This document shows positions 42,936-51,726 of a DNA stretch of 64,000 nt, one piece after another. A program made the translations under genes and the position numbers. Numbering within the stretch: position 1 is the stretch's first letter; the number at the start of each line of letters is the position of its first letter. The stretch spans positions 186,001 through 250,000 of the forward strand of contig CAKSFT010000004.1 of NCBI GenBank assembly GCA_934454145.1, read 5' to 3'. Source of the stretch: an uncultured Clostridia bacterium. Lineage in GTDB: Bacteria > Bacillota > Clostridia > UBA1381. The notes under the pieces are model-generated. The model worked only from the letters and a program-made list of their open reading frames with translations. It had not been told where the DNA came from and did not search any database.

Positions 42936-43576
42936 TATTCTGCGCCTCCGTCAGCATTATTTTGGCTCTGTTCTTCGGACATTTTCTTTGACGCGGCTTC
43001 ATAGACAACATTCTTTGCATCTGCCCACTTGGTGTTGTTTGTGATGTCATCGGAAACGCCGTATGCCTTCAGGTCCTCCAGGCTGTAAGGGATACCGTTT
43101 ACCTTCATCATGATTTCTGTCGAAAGCTCTTTGTTCGGCACATCTGTCTTTACGTCAGCCGGGAGCTCCAGCTCTGTCTTAAATGTGTCAATGTCCTTAT
43201 CGCTCATTTTTGCCATGTTCTCAAGCGTAAACATATCAAATGCTTCCTCGGTTGACATGTCGGCAGTAAACTTTTCTTTGTCCAGACCGCATTTTTCCGC
43301 CAAAGCGTCAAAAGTTGTGCCCGTCGCCTCTGCATAGCCGCCAAGCGTCGAAGTGTCGGTGTTTGACGTGTCGGTGCCGGTGTCTGATGCATCTGTCTGC
43401 GCCGTGTCGTTTTTTGCGCCCATTTCTCTTACCACGGCATATGAGGCAACGCCCAAAAACGCCAGGATCACAATCACCGACACAACATTGAATATCACAC
43501 TCTTCTTGTCAGCCGGCTTTTTATGAGGCTCCGATGCCTCCTGTTTTCTTACTTTTTTATATTGTTTTTCACTCAT
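42935..43576 (-). CDS. Single-pass membrane protein, paralogue of the one at 41244
   Basis: 213 residues from ATG 43576 (AAAGGAGG 7-8 bases upstream; the open frame goes back to 43705 without a ribosome site). Basic N-terminus, one helix (VIFNVVSVIVILAFLGVASY), a Thr/Asp-rich linker, then GGYAEATGTTFDALAEKCGL, MSDKDIDTFKTELELP and LEDLKAYGVSDDITNNTKW. These match the outer part of the larger paralogue in order, including the G-Y-A-x3-G-x-T opening and the closing D-I-T-x2-T-K-W. The shared domain is probably a helical repeat; function unknown. Confidence 0.65.
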   Translation of the reverse strand: MSEKQYKKVRKQEASEPHKKPADKKSVIFNVVSVIVILAFLGVASYAVVREMGAKNDTAQTDASDTGTDTSNTDTSTLGGYAEATGTTFDALAEKCGLDKEKFTADMSTEEAFDMFTLENMAKMSDKDIDTFKTELELPADVKTDVPNKELSTEIMMKVNGIPYSLEDLKAYGVSDDITNNTKWADAKNVVYEAASKKMSEEQSQNNADGGAE

Positions 43577-43816
43577 CAAAAATTCCTCCTTTCCGTTTTT
43601 GTCCGGGCTTTCGGAAAATAGCGGCAAGCTCCCAAACCAAGCAAAGGCATATGTATACCCGAAATGTATGATTTTTTTATCGCAAAAAGTGCGTCTTATT
43701 TTCACACTTTGTGCGGTCTGCGCATTTTCAGCCCTTTTTCTGCAATAAGTCTACATATTACTATAACATTGTTTTATAAAAAAATCAACAAAAATTTTTT
43801 TACATAATTGTAAACT

Positions 43817-44554
43817 TTATTTGTCCTTATATATTTCACATGCCGCATAGTATGCGGAAGGTATGCCGATATCTATTATCCTGTCGTTAAACTTGTATGC
43901 ATAGACATCTGTGTGTCGGATAAGCCATGGGATAAAATACCCGGGCGCGTCACTGTTGTTTCCTTCTCTCAGATATTGGCGGATAAGCTCAATCGTGCCC
44001 TTTCTGTAGATATAAAACGGCGGCACACCGTAGTGCGACTGCGGCTCCTGCGGTTTTTCTTCAAAATCCGTCACACGGCCCTCAGAATCAAGCTTCAGCA
44101 CACCCATTGTCCGCAGTGTTTCAATGCTTTCTATGTACCTTGCGGAAATCACGTCGGCATCAACCTTGTCATAAAGTTCAAAAAGACCTTTGAGTGAAAA
44201 GTCAAAGATAACGTCACTTGCAAGCACAAAAATTTCATCGTCAATCTTTTCGTTTTCTATGACAAAATGCATGTCGCCTATTGCCCCAAGCCTGTTGTCA
44301 TTGTTTGTCGTGCCGTCGTCCAGCACCTTTATCTTTTTTGAACCTGTATAGCCTTGGCTCCATTTTGTAAAAATATCGGCAAAAACATGGTTTGTGATGA
44401 CAAAAACCTCATCTATACGCTCAATTTCCTCAAGCTTGTCCATTATACGGTCAAGTATAGTTTTATTTCCAAGCTGCAAAAGCGCCTTCGGCTTATCCTT
44501 TGTAAGCGGATAAAGTCTTGTCGCATAACCGGCCGCGAGTAAAATACATTTCAT
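43817..44554 (-). CDS. Sugar-1-phosphate nucleotidylyltransferase (RmlA/LicC-like)
   Basis: 245 residues. LLAAGYATRLYPLTKDKPKA is the nucleotide-binding loop of the nucleotidyltransferase GT-A fold; VLASDVIFDFSL holds the metal Asp; FEEKP and PPFYIYRKGTIEL are conserved. It activates a sugar-1-phosphate or phosphocholine-type substrate. The short length and lack of a hexapeptide tail fit LicC-like or simple glucose-1-phosphate enzymes. Not linked to the capsule operon. RBS GGAGG; promoter at 44590-44618. Confidence 0.82.
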   Translation of the reverse strand: MKCILLAAGYATRLYPLTKDKPKALLQLGNKTILDRIMDKLEEIERIDEVFVITNHVFADIFTKWSQGYTGSKKIKVLDDGTTNNDNRLGAIGDMHFVIENEKIDDEIFVLASDVIFDFSLKGLFELYDKVDADVISARYIESIETLRTMGVLKLDSEGRVTDFEEKPQEPQSHYGVPPFYIYRKGTIELIRQYLREGNNSDAPGYFIPWLIRHTDVYAYKFNDRIIDIGIPSAYYAACEIYKDK

Positions 44555-44589
44555 AACCTTTTTTCCTCCGTTTATAATTATTTCCTATT

Positions 44590-44618
44590 ATTATATTATA
44601 TAATTTTTAAATAGTCAA
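44590..44618 (-). promoter_or_regulatory. Sigma-A promoter of the nucleotidylyltransferase gene
   Basis: On the - strand TTGACT (44613-44618), 17 bases, TATAAT (44590-44595). Confidence 0.75.
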
Positions 44619-44635
44619 TTGCTTTTTGAGTACAA

Positions 44636-45487
44636 TTATCCCAAAATTGTAAAAGAAGACAGCACGTTCCGATAAATTTCGTCAAAAGCACCCTGTTTTC
44701 CCGAAATAAATTCGACAAAATACGCTCTGCTGCCCCCGGATATAAGATACGATTCTATAAAGTCCCCGTCGGTGTCAAAATACTTGAACACCGCCGCCGC
44801 ACAGCCGTTTACCGTTGTGTTCTTAAATTCTGTTATCTCAGTTTCACAGTCACTCACCAGATAATCATACTTTGCCGAAACCGTGTCCGCAAAAGAATCA
44901 TTGACAAACTCAGCCCCGGAAACCGAAACCATGCCAAGGCAAAGATTTGCCGTGGAATCCCCCTGGTTGTCTATAAATATAATCCCGGGGAAGGATATGT
45001 CCAAAAACCAGCCCTCCGGGTATACAAAAGACACCGAAGAGTCTGCATAAACCTTGTAATAGCGCACCTCCGGCGGGGTGTCGGTTTTTATGTGCACCGC
45101 CCTCTCCTGCGCGTCCCACAAAACAGTGCTCCCCAGGCTTTCGGCGGCAAACCGCGCAGGGATATAGGTGCGGTTGTCCGATATGAGCGGCACAGCGTCC
45201 ATAAACCTCACAAGACCGTCACACAAAAGCCTGTTGCTGCCGATTGTCATCGAAACATTTTTCCCGTCCTTTTGTGCATACACGGTGCGCTCTTGTGCAT
45301 TCCAGTCCACCTGTGCGCCCAATGCCTCAAAAACCGCTCTCACAGGCACCATTGTTCTTCCGTTTACAATCCTCACCGGTGTGTCAAAGCAGACCGGCGA
45401 AGAATCAACATCAACCGTGATTTCATCTGCCGCATATACCGTGTGAAGCATCAGCATGCAGACAAGCAAAATTATTATTCTTTTCAA
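44636..45487 (-). CDS. Secreted copper-amine-oxidase-type stalk domain protein
   Basis: 284 residues from TTG 45487, chosen because AAAGGGGG lies 9 bases upstream and the signal peptide (LKRIIILLVCMLMLHTVYA) follows directly. Residues about 25-125 carry two repeats of the stalk domain found at the N-terminus of some copper amine oxidases: VNGRTMVPVRAVFEALGAQV and SDNRTYIPARFAAESLGSTV. This domain is a common wall-associated module in Clostridia. The last 150 residues form a separate alpha/beta domain (VSFVYPEGWFLDISFPG) resembling PsbP-like folds. Enzymatic activity is not implied. Divergent from the next gene. Confidence 0.8.
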   Translation of the reverse strand: MKRIIILLVCMLMLHTVYAADEITVDVDSSPVCFDTPVRIVNGRTMVPVRAVFEALGAQVDWNAQERTVYAQKDGKNVSMTIGSNRLLCDGLVRFMDAVPLISDNRTYIPARFAAESLGSTVLWDAQERAVHIKTDTPPEVRYYKVYADSSVSFVYPEGWFLDISFPGIIFIDNQGDSTANLCLGMVSVSGAEFVNDSFADTVSAKYDYLVSDCETEITEFKNTTVNGCAAAVFKYFDTDGDFIESYLISGGSRAYFVEFISGKQGAFDEIYRNVLSSFTILG

Positions 45488-45515
45488 TGATTTTGTCCCC
45501 CTTTCCGGTTGATAT

Positions 45516-45544
45516 ATTTTAACATTAATTTTATTTATTGTCAA
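45516..45544 (-). promoter_or_regulatory. Sigma-A promoter of the stalk-domain gene
   Basis: On the - strand TTGACA (45539-45544), 17 bases, TAAAAT (45516-45521). Confidence 0.78.
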
Positions 45545-45578
45545 ATACGGTTTACATAAAACAGGATAAAGATAGTTA

Positions 45579-45607
45579 TTGACAATTATATATGGCTCGT
45601 GTATAAT
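45579..45607 (+). promoter_or_regulatory. Sigma-A promoter of the stalk/YD-repeat gene
   Basis: TTGACA (45579-45584), 17 bases, TATAAT (45602-45607); divergent from the promoter at 45516-45544, with the two -35 boxes 34 bases apart. Confidence 0.85.
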
Positions 45608-45636
45608 GAAATCAGAAATATACCGGAGGGAAGATT

Positions 45637-46812
45637 ATGAAAAAAAGAACAGCGATACTTACAATTTTTATCTTCTTTTGCCTGTACACCTGTGCCGCCG
45701 CACAGATGCGCATAAAAATCCTGTACGGGGCATCAGAGCTGAAATCCGACACCGCACCCATGATTGTCAACAACCGCACAATGGTGCCGATGCGCGTTAT
45801 TTTTGAAGCACTGGGTGCAGAGGTGGACTATGACGGAGCCGCCAAAAAGGTCACCGCCCAAAAAGACAATTCCGTGATTGAATTTGCCATAGGCAGCGGC
45901 ATCATGACGGTAAACGGGGAGGAAAAGGAGCTTGACTCGCCGGCATTTATAAATAACAACCGCACGCTTGTCCCGGTGCGTGCCTGCGCCGAGGCACTTC
46001 TGTGTGATGTGGAATGGTATGAAAAAGCAAGGATAGTCAAAATCAGAAAAGGGGCATGGGTTTTGAGCGAAGAAAAAAACTCCGGCGGATATTTTGAAAA
46101 AAACACATATGACGACCGCGGAAACCTGATAAAAAAAGAATACCCCACACAATACGGCGAATACACATATGACGAACTGGGGAACGTGACTTCATTCATC
46201 GCAAACACCGGGTATTATTATAAAAAAACCTACGATGAATACGGAAATCTGAAAACCGAAACAACATCGGGACAGACAACAGAATATTTTTATGACGAAA
46301 ACAGGAATATTACATACACAGAAATCACGTCAAAAGGTTCGCCAAACCCGCGAAAAGAAACATATTTTTATGACGGGAAAAATAACCTTGTAAAAATTGA
46401 AGGGGAGGACGGGGCATACAAAAAATATGAATATGACAGCAACGGCAATGTGACATATTATGAACACGACGGAATCTGGAACAAGTCGCAGTATGACGAA
46501 AACGGAAAGATCACACGGCTGGAGGACAGCAACGGCATGATTACGGAATATATATATGAAGAAAACCGGCTTGTATTGATGAAAAATTCTGACGGATTTT
46601 CCCAAAAGAACACATATGAAAACGGCAGACTTGTCCTGACAGAGGAATCGGACGGATATACGGTAAAATACAGTTATGACGACAGCGGAAAGCTGTGTGA
46701 AACATCTGATTCCAACGGGAACATAAAGACATATGACGAAAACGGAAATGTGATTCGCCAGGTGAACGGGGACAACATAACCGAGTATTCATACTTATAT
46801 TTTAATATATAA
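45637..46812 (+). CDS. Secreted stalk-domain protein with YD (RHS-type) repeats
   Basis: 391 residues, signal peptide KKRTAILTIFIFFCLYTCAAA. Residues about 30-140 are a copper-amine-oxidase-type stalk domain with two repeats (VNNRTMVPMRVIFEALGAEV; NNNRTLVPVRACAEALLCDV), homologous to the divergent neighbour. The rest is roughly a dozen YD repeats (YDDRGNLIKK, YDELGNVTSF, YDEYGNLKTE, YDSNGNVTYY and so on). Unlike RHS toxins there is no shell-closing core or C-terminal toxin: it stops right after a repeat. It probably forms a carbohydrate-binding or adhesive surface protein. RBS GGAGGG. Confidence 0.82.
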   Translation: MKKRTAILTIFIFFCLYTCAAAQMRIKILYGASELKSDTAPMIVNNRTMVPMRVIFEALGAEVDYDGAAKKVTAQKDNSVIEFAIGSGIMTVNGEEKELDSPAFINNNRTLVPVRACAEALLCDVEWYEKARIVKIRKGAWVLSEEKNSGGYFEKNTYDDRGNLIKKEYPTQYGEYTYDELGNVTSFIANTGYYYKKTYDEYGNLKTETTSGQTTEYFYDENRNITYTEITSKGSPNPRKETYFYDGKNNLVKIEGEDGAYKKYEYDSNGNVTYYEHDGIWNKSQYDENGKITRLEDSNGMITEYIYEENRLVLMKNSDGFSQKNTYENGRLVLTEESDGYTVKYSYDDSGKLCETSDSNGNIKTYDENGNVIRQVNGDNITEYSYLYFNI

Positions 46813-46853
46813 AATTATTTCCTGCCGTCAGCAATATTTTTCCATATTTCTGC

Positions 46854-46900
46854 AAAAAAGGGTTGTAAAAAGTCAATTGGCTTTTTACAACCCTTTTTTT
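46854..46900. terminator. Bidirectional terminator between the YD-repeat gene and rnpB
   Basis: Perfect 13 bp stem GGGTTGTAAAAAG (46860-46872) / CTTTTTACAACCC (46881-46893), A6 on the left and T7 on the right. Serves the + strand gene and the - strand rnpB. The core resembles the palindrome at 58328-58363. Confidence 0.9.
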
Positions 46901-46928
46901 CTCTCACACAGTGAGTATATCTCAAAAG

Positions 46929-47266
46929 ATGAGCAAGTCTGTAAGCCGGGTTCTGTATCGGACGGTTATCTGTCTGTGACCCAATGTTACCACGGGGTTC
47001 AAGCCACCGGTCTGAAAATGCCGAGCAGGCTTAGCTTTCATGTCGGTGTTGCTCCGGGTGGGGTTTACACCGGGGATTCGTTACCTGTCCCCGTGTGCGC
47101 TCTTACCGCACATTTCCACACTTACCGAAAATCTTCGGCGTTTATTTTCTGTTGCACTGTCCTTGGAGTCGCCTCCACCGGTCGTTAGCCGGCACCCTTG
47201 CTCTCTGGAGCCCGGACTTTCCTCACGCAAAAATCAATTTGCCCGCAACCGTCTGACTTACTCACC
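46929..47266 (-). ncRNA. rnpB: RNase P RNA, type A
   Basis: Read on the - strand, the 5' part contains GAGGAAAGTCCGGGCTCC (47207-47224), the universal P4-forming region, and the 3' part ends in ACAGAACCCGGCTTAC (46940-46955). P1 is formed by GGTGAGTAAGTC at the 5' end and GACTTGCTCATC at the 3' end. Length of about 338 nt and the overall layout are those of the catalytic RNA that removes 5' leaders from tRNA precursors. It has its own promoter and terminator. Confidence 0.95.
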
Positions 47267-47270
47267 AATG

Positions 47271-47299
47271 ATAATAACACCAATTTTGGCTTTTGTCAA
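47271..47299 (-). promoter_or_regulatory. Sigma-A promoter of rnpB
   Basis: On the - strand TTGACA (47294-47299), 17 bases, TATTAT (47271-47276), about 5-6 bases before the RNA 5' end. The -35 box contains the stop codon of the small gene at 47296-47463. Confidence 0.85.
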
Positions 47300-47463
47300 G
47301 ACAAAAAAGTCAAAATTGCCATAACTGTGAAAAAAACAGCCAACACCCCCAACGCCGCCGCGCCGGCATAATTCTTATTTTTCAAATTCCACACCGCAAA
47401 GCTCACCGTCCTTGTGAAACCCACAAATACAATCACTGCCATTGCCAAAATAATTATAGTCAT
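47296..47463 (-). CDS. Small two-helix membrane protein, candidate germinant-receptor D subunit
   Basis: 55 residues, translation TIIILAMAVIVFVGFTRTV, then a polar turn (WNLKNKNYAG) and a second helix (AALGVLAVFFTVMAILTF). The ATG shares one base with the gerC stop (TAATG), implying translational coupling in the ger operon. Known germination operons of Bacillus sometimes carry a short D gene coding for a two-helix protein of 55-80 residues that modulates the receptor; size, topology and position fit that. There is no sequence motif to confirm it. The TGA stop lies within the -35 box of rnpB. Confidence 0.7.
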   Translation of the reverse strand: MTIIILAMAVIVFVGFTRTVSFAVWNLKNKNYAGAAALGVLAVFFTVMAILTFLS

Positions 47464-48797
47464 TATGTGTCCCTCTCTTGGTTATTTTTTATAATCAGAC
47501 CTGTGTGGCGTATATTGAATTTGACATCAACATTGAACTCCGCATGTTTATATGCCTCTTTCCAGTTATATTCCTCAAAATCGCCGTAACTCAAAAAGCT
47601 TTTTTTTAAATACGCTCCCATCCCCAAAATATCTGTCCCCAATTCACGCGATGTTTTGTAAAGAAATTTTTCCAGGGCGTTTTTTATGTCCCCCGCCACT
47701 TCTTTTTCAAATTTATATATATTTTCTTCCAGGATATATTCCTCGGGCACAGATATAACGTTGCCTTCCAGCTTTACCCTTATGTCTATTTTTGGCGATT
47801 CGCCGGAAACATCTATCCTTACAGACGGTCTTTCGTGCTGCTCAAGCATCATAACCACAGACTTGTCGGGCAAGTTCCTGCTTTCAAAGCTGTCATAATT
47901 ATATCTGAATTTCCCGTTCAGAATATTATACATTTCGCTTTCTATTCCGCTCATCTCACCCACCATTTTGTCGTCATAAAATACTGCCATGCCCATCACT
48001 TCGCTTTTGTTTTTCTTCCCGGCGGATACATTCCCGGCGACATATTCTTTCATCAGAAATTGAAAGCTCTCATAATTTATTTTTGCGTCGGTTTTCGGGA
48101 GGTCAATGTTTTCCTCTTGTGTTTCACCGTTACTTTTCTGTTCCTCGCCGCTTTTTGATTCTTCCTTTTTATCTTTTTGCGGTTCTTTGCTTTTGGAAAC
48201 AAGCGGCAAAACAACCTCTTTCTCATCGGAATTTATATAAAAATAAATATTTTGAGATACATTTTTTGGGACAAATTCCGCGGCTTTGTTTTCAAAAATG
48301 AGCTGATAATATTTCACCGGGTTTATCTCCATCTGCGGCTGTACAGAAGCAAAATACTCCTTTGCGCTGCCCTTTGCCACAGCGATATACATATTTGGCC
48401 GCAGGTCCGCACTTCTCACAATGGTGTACATGATGTCATTTATGCCTTCTTTTGCAATTTCTTCTGACATGACCACAATCTTTGTGTGCGAAAGCTGAAA
48501 TCTTTTGCTCACAATATTATTTGCAATGCTGATTCCGGAATATATCGTCGGCGCCTCCACCGTGACAAGTCCCAGTGTTTCTCCGCCGGAGCCGCTCTCT
48601 CCATTGCTCCCCCCGCTTATATGGGTCGGCTTTGCATATTGTATAGATATCTGATACTCCCCCTCCTGTTCCGCTTTGTCCAGCCCGATTCCGACGACAT
48701 ATGCATAGTCGTTCGGCTCATTTGCATCACAACAACCGGACAAAACAGGCAGAAAAATAAGTGTCCCTAATAAACATAAGCTTTTTATGTCCCTCAT
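47463..48797 (-). CDS. gerC: Spore germination lipoprotein, GerC family
   Basis: 444 residues (members are usually 370-410). A lipoprotein signal with lipobox Leu-Ser-Gly-Cys22 leads to NDYAYVVGIGLDKAE, the typical opening of Ger(x)C proteins; HTKIVVMSEEIAKEG and RSADLRPNMYIAVAKG match domain 1. The extra length comes from a charged insert rich in Lys/Glu/Ser at about residues 205-235. The protein sits at the outer side of the spore inner membrane with GerA and GerB in the germinant receptor. ATGA overlap with gerB. Confidence 0.9.
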   Translation of the reverse strand: MRDIKSLCLLGTLIFLPVLSGCCDANEPNDYAYVVGIGLDKAEQEGEYQISIQYAKPTHISGGSNGESGSGGETLGLVTVEAPTIYSGISIANNIVSKRFQLSHTKIVVMSEEIAKEGINDIMYTIVRSADLRPNMYIAVAKGSAKEYFASVQPQMEINPVKYYQLIFENKAAEFVPKNVSQNIYFYINSDEKEVVLPLVSKSKEPQKDKKEESKSGEEQKSNGETQEENIDLPKTDAKINYESFQFLMKEYVAGNVSAGKKNKSEVMGMAVFYDDKMVGEMSGIESEMYNILNGKFRYNYDSFESRNLPDKSVVMMLEQHERPSVRIDVSGESPKIDIRVKLEGNVISVPEEYILEENIYKFEKEVAGDIKNALEKFLYKTSRELGTDILGMGAYLKKSFLSYGDFEEYNWKEAYKHAEFNVDVKFNIRHTGLIIKNNQERDT

Positions 48798-49906
48798 ATT
48801 TTACCTCCTTGACATATACGTTTTTGCTTAAAACCGTAAAGTACGCCCAAAATCCCCGGAACAAGATATATAATTGCCGCCATGATTGCGGATATATAAT
48901 ATGAATCACTCAAGAATGTGACAAAATTTGTCGGCACAAACCCTATGCACGCCGCAAGCAAAACTATCGGCAGTATAAGCTGTCTGTAATATCTGACCTT
49001 AAAGGTTTCGGAGAAAGCATAACATATCACAAACAGGTAAAATGAAGAATATAGCATCATTGCAATTGACCATGAAAATTCAAAAAAGGCATCAAATCTC
49101 TGGAAATACTGACCTATATTTACAATCCTCGCAAGCTGATAAACCGGCAGAATAAACTCTTTCGAAATAGGGTATGGGTAAACAAGGCAATACACCAACA
49201 GCATCAAAACGGAGGATATTCCGCTTATTATAAACGAATATGATATGCTTTGTTTAGTGTCCCTTTTATTTTTACAAAACGGAAGTATTATATATATCAG
49301 CATCATATCCGAAAAAAGCGAAACAGAAGAAAACCCGTCTATAAAAAGTTTATATGTCCCTTTTCCCGCAAGCGGAAATATGTTGTTTATGTTTATGTCG
49401 GGAATAAGCATCAGGAAAAACAAACCCATCACCATGGCAACAATAGGCATAAAAAGCGAATGTATACGGCAAATTGAATATATCCCCATATATGCGCCTA
49501 TTGATATTGCCGCGATATACAGCAGAACAATTGCCTCTGTCGGCGTTTCCGGCAGCAGAACAGTCCTCACTGATTCCGGGAAAATCCTCATATTTACAGC
49601 CAAATTTGCAGTCAATGCCAAAATAATTACTATCCCAACTACAATTCTTAAAAAATTACCGCCTGTTTTTTCAGCTATTTCAAATATATTTCCCATTTCG
49701 CTGTGTTTGTTCAAAAAATTTATTATCAAAAATATAAAAAAGGAGACAATAGCCGCATATATCATCTGAATCCACGCGGCATTACCGGAATTGTTCACCA
49801 TCATACGCGGATATGTGAAGAACATTTTTACCACAATTAAGTTTATAAAAGTGCATGTCAGTTCCTTTTTCCCCAAAATAAACTCTTTTTTCATATAAAA
49901 TTTCAC
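48794..49906 (-). CDS. gerB: Spore germination permease-like protein, GerB family
   Basis: 370 residues with about ten transmembrane helices; the amino-acid permease-like subunit that binds germinants in the GerA-type receptor. Motifs: VKMFFTYPRMMVNNSGNAAW near the N-terminus and LPVYQLARIVNIGQYFQRFD in the middle. Start uncertain: GTG 49906 is very close to AAAGG, while ATG 49894 is 14 bases from it. Coupled to gerC by ATGA. A degenerate repeat pair fills the 155 bases between it and gerA. Confidence 0.88.
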   Translation of the reverse strand: MKFYMKKEFILGKKELTCTFINLIVVKMFFTYPRMMVNNSGNAAWIQMIYAAIVSFFIFLIINFLNKHSEMGNIFEIAEKTGGNFLRIVVGIVIILALTANLAVNMRIFPESVRTVLLPETPTEAIVLLYIAAISIGAYMGIYSICRIHSLFMPIVAMVMGLFFLMLIPDININNIFPLAGKGTYKLFIDGFSSVSLFSDMMLIYIILPFCKNKRDTKQSISYSFIISGISSVLMLLVYCLVYPYPISKEFILPVYQLARIVNIGQYFQRFDAFFEFSWSIAMMLYSSFYLFVICYAFSETFKVRYYRQLILPIVLLAACIGFVPTNFVTFLSDSYYISAIMAAIIYLVPGILGVLYGFKQKRICQGGKI

Positions 49907-49937
49907 AGCCTTTCTGCCTAAAGATTAAATTGTTTGT

Positions 49938-50057
49938 GATGAGATATGACGATTCATGGTATCAATCATAATCATGCAACTCGCTTAAAATTATGCCGAT
50001 GACGTATTCTTATACTTCAAGTGCTTAATTTTAAGATGAGATGCGATGATTATTTTT
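49938..50057. repeat. Degenerate repeat pair C, related to arrays A and B
   Basis: GATGAGATATGACGATTCAT (49938) recurs as GATGAGATGCGATGATTATT (50035), 97 bases apart. The second copy, with ATACTTCAAGTGCTTAATTTT before it, resembles the GAGATGCGACGCTTATTTT end of units in arrays A and B. It starts a few bases beyond the gerA stop codon, again at the 3' side of a - strand gene. Confidence 0.5.
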
Positions 50058-50061
50058 GATG

Positions 50062-51690
50062 TCACTTCTTTCGCTTGTTTTTCCACCTTATACTTATCTT
50101 TGGCTCTTGCTTGATGTTCTTTGGTGAAAGATAATCGGGACGCTTTTCATTTTTCCAAATTGGGGACATAAAAATTGACTTTCCTATGCTGCCGTTACAT
50201 CCTTTTGCAAGCGGTGCAAGAAAGGGGACACCAAAGCTCGTCTGGCCGCCCAAAAATACAGCATAAACAAAAATCCCAATCGCAACGCCGTAAAAACCGC
50301 ACATTGCCGCCAAAACAACAAATATTATACGCAATATGCGATAACTCCAGCTCAGAGAATAATCTGTCACAGCAAAAGAGCCTATACCTGTCAGCGCAGT
50401 AATAATTATCATAATCGGGCTCACAATTTTTGCGCTGACAGCCGCCTGACCCAATATCAATCCCCCCACAATGCCCAGTGTAGAGCCGATTTGTCCCGGC
50501 ATTCTTATCCCTGCTTCACGGATTGTTTCAAAAGAAAAATCCATCAGCAACAGCTCTACAATGCTGGGAAAAGGCACATTTTCGCGCGCCGCGCTTATCG
50601 CGAAAATCAAGAATGTCGGCACCATTTCCTGATGAAACAGCGTGATTGCAAGATACATTGCCGGCAAAAGCACCGATATAAACATTGCCGCCATTCTTAT
50701 TATTCTTGTCATATTTGCGTACGGTGTCCTCAAATATGAGTCCGACGCAGCGTGCATAAGCTCAAAAGCATTTGTGGGAAAGATGAGTGCACGCGGGCTT
50801 CCGTTTAATATGAAAGCCGCACGCCCCTCTGCCAAAGCACGCGCGACCCTGTCCGGGCGTTCTGTCGCGAGTATGTGATTCGTTATCATCATATTTTTTT
50901 CTTCTATTAATGATGACACTTCCTCGACAGCAACAATATAGTCGACGGCTATCCCATTCAGCCTTCTTTCGACTTCATTTACCAAATCCGAGTTGGTTAT
51001 ATCAGAAATATACATCAAGACACCGCGCGTTTTGCTGATTTTTCCCACATTTACCGCTTTACATATCAATTTTTCGTTTTTGATTATTTTTCTTACAAGC
51101 GCGGAGTTGTTTCTCAACATTTCGCCAAATGCCTCTTGCGGTCCATATATTGACTGCTCATTTTCCGGCTTTTGTATTCCGCGGTTTCCCCATTTGCGCA
51201 CATCTATGACAAAACCTTTTTCTACACCCTCCACAAACAAGCCGCAGCTGCCAAAATTCACTTCGTCAAGTATATCTTCAAACTTGTCCGTTGCCGACGC
51301 CTGGCTGTGAGCAACCAATTTTTCCATGATATAATTGGCATTAAGCGATATTTTTTCTTCAGAAAGAAACGGAAGCTTCTGCAAAGTTTCCACAATCGCC
51401 AAATCCACCATATCTGTGTCAACCATGCCGTCATAAAACACAATAAATGCACGAATATTGCCTTTTAAATTTATTTTTCTTATGACAACATCATTATTTT
51501 CCGGGTATGAAAACCTTGATTCTATATATTTTAAATTAAAATCATAGTTTTCAGAAACGATATCCTCTTTTTTATCAAATTCTTCTTTTCTTACATCATA
51601 AATTACAGTGTTGTTTCTATCATTAATAATAAAGTTCTCCTGCCGTGCAGGAACTTCAAATGTCAGAATTTTTTTTAATAGATTTTTCAT
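50062..51690 (-). CDS. gerA: Spore germination protein, GerA family
   Basis: 542 residues. A cytoplasmic N-terminal region of about 270 residues (FSYPENNDVVIRKINLKGNI; VAHSQASATDKFEDILDEVNFGSCGLF) precedes about five membrane helices; EGRAAFILNGSPRALIFPTN, DSYLRTPYANMTRIIRMAAM and VPFPSIVELLLMDFSFE, then REAGIRMPGQIGSTLGIVGG are family hallmarks. GerA-family subunits form the pentameric ion-conducting part of germinant receptors. First gene of the operon gerA-gerB-gerC-small gene. RBS AAGGA; a forespore-type promoter is proposed at 51727-51756. Confidence 0.93.
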   Translation of the reverse strand: MKNLLKKILTFEVPARQENFIINDRNNTVIYDVRKEEFDKKEDIVSENYDFNLKYIESRFSYPENNDVVIRKINLKGNIRAFIVFYDGMVDTDMVDLAIVETLQKLPFLSEEKISLNANYIMEKLVAHSQASATDKFEDILDEVNFGSCGLFVEGVEKGFVIDVRKWGNRGIQKPENEQSIYGPQEAFGEMLRNNSALVRKIIKNEKLICKAVNVGKISKTRGVLMYISDITNSDLVNEVERRLNGIAVDYIVAVEEVSSLIEEKNMMITNHILATERPDRVARALAEGRAAFILNGSPRALIFPTNAFELMHAASDSYLRTPYANMTRIIRMAAMFISVLLPAMYLAITLFHQEMVPTFLIFAISAARENVPFPSIVELLLMDFSFETIREAGIRMPGQIGSTLGIVGGLILGQAAVSAKIVSPIMIIITALTGIGSFAVTDYSLSWSYRILRIIFVVLAAMCGFYGVAIGIFVYAVFLGGQTSFGVPFLAPLAKGCNGSIGKSIFMSPIWKNEKRPDYLSPKNIKQEPKISIRWKNKRKK

Positions 51691-51726
51691 TTTCTTTATT
51701 CCTTATTTCATATATTTTTACGCTTA

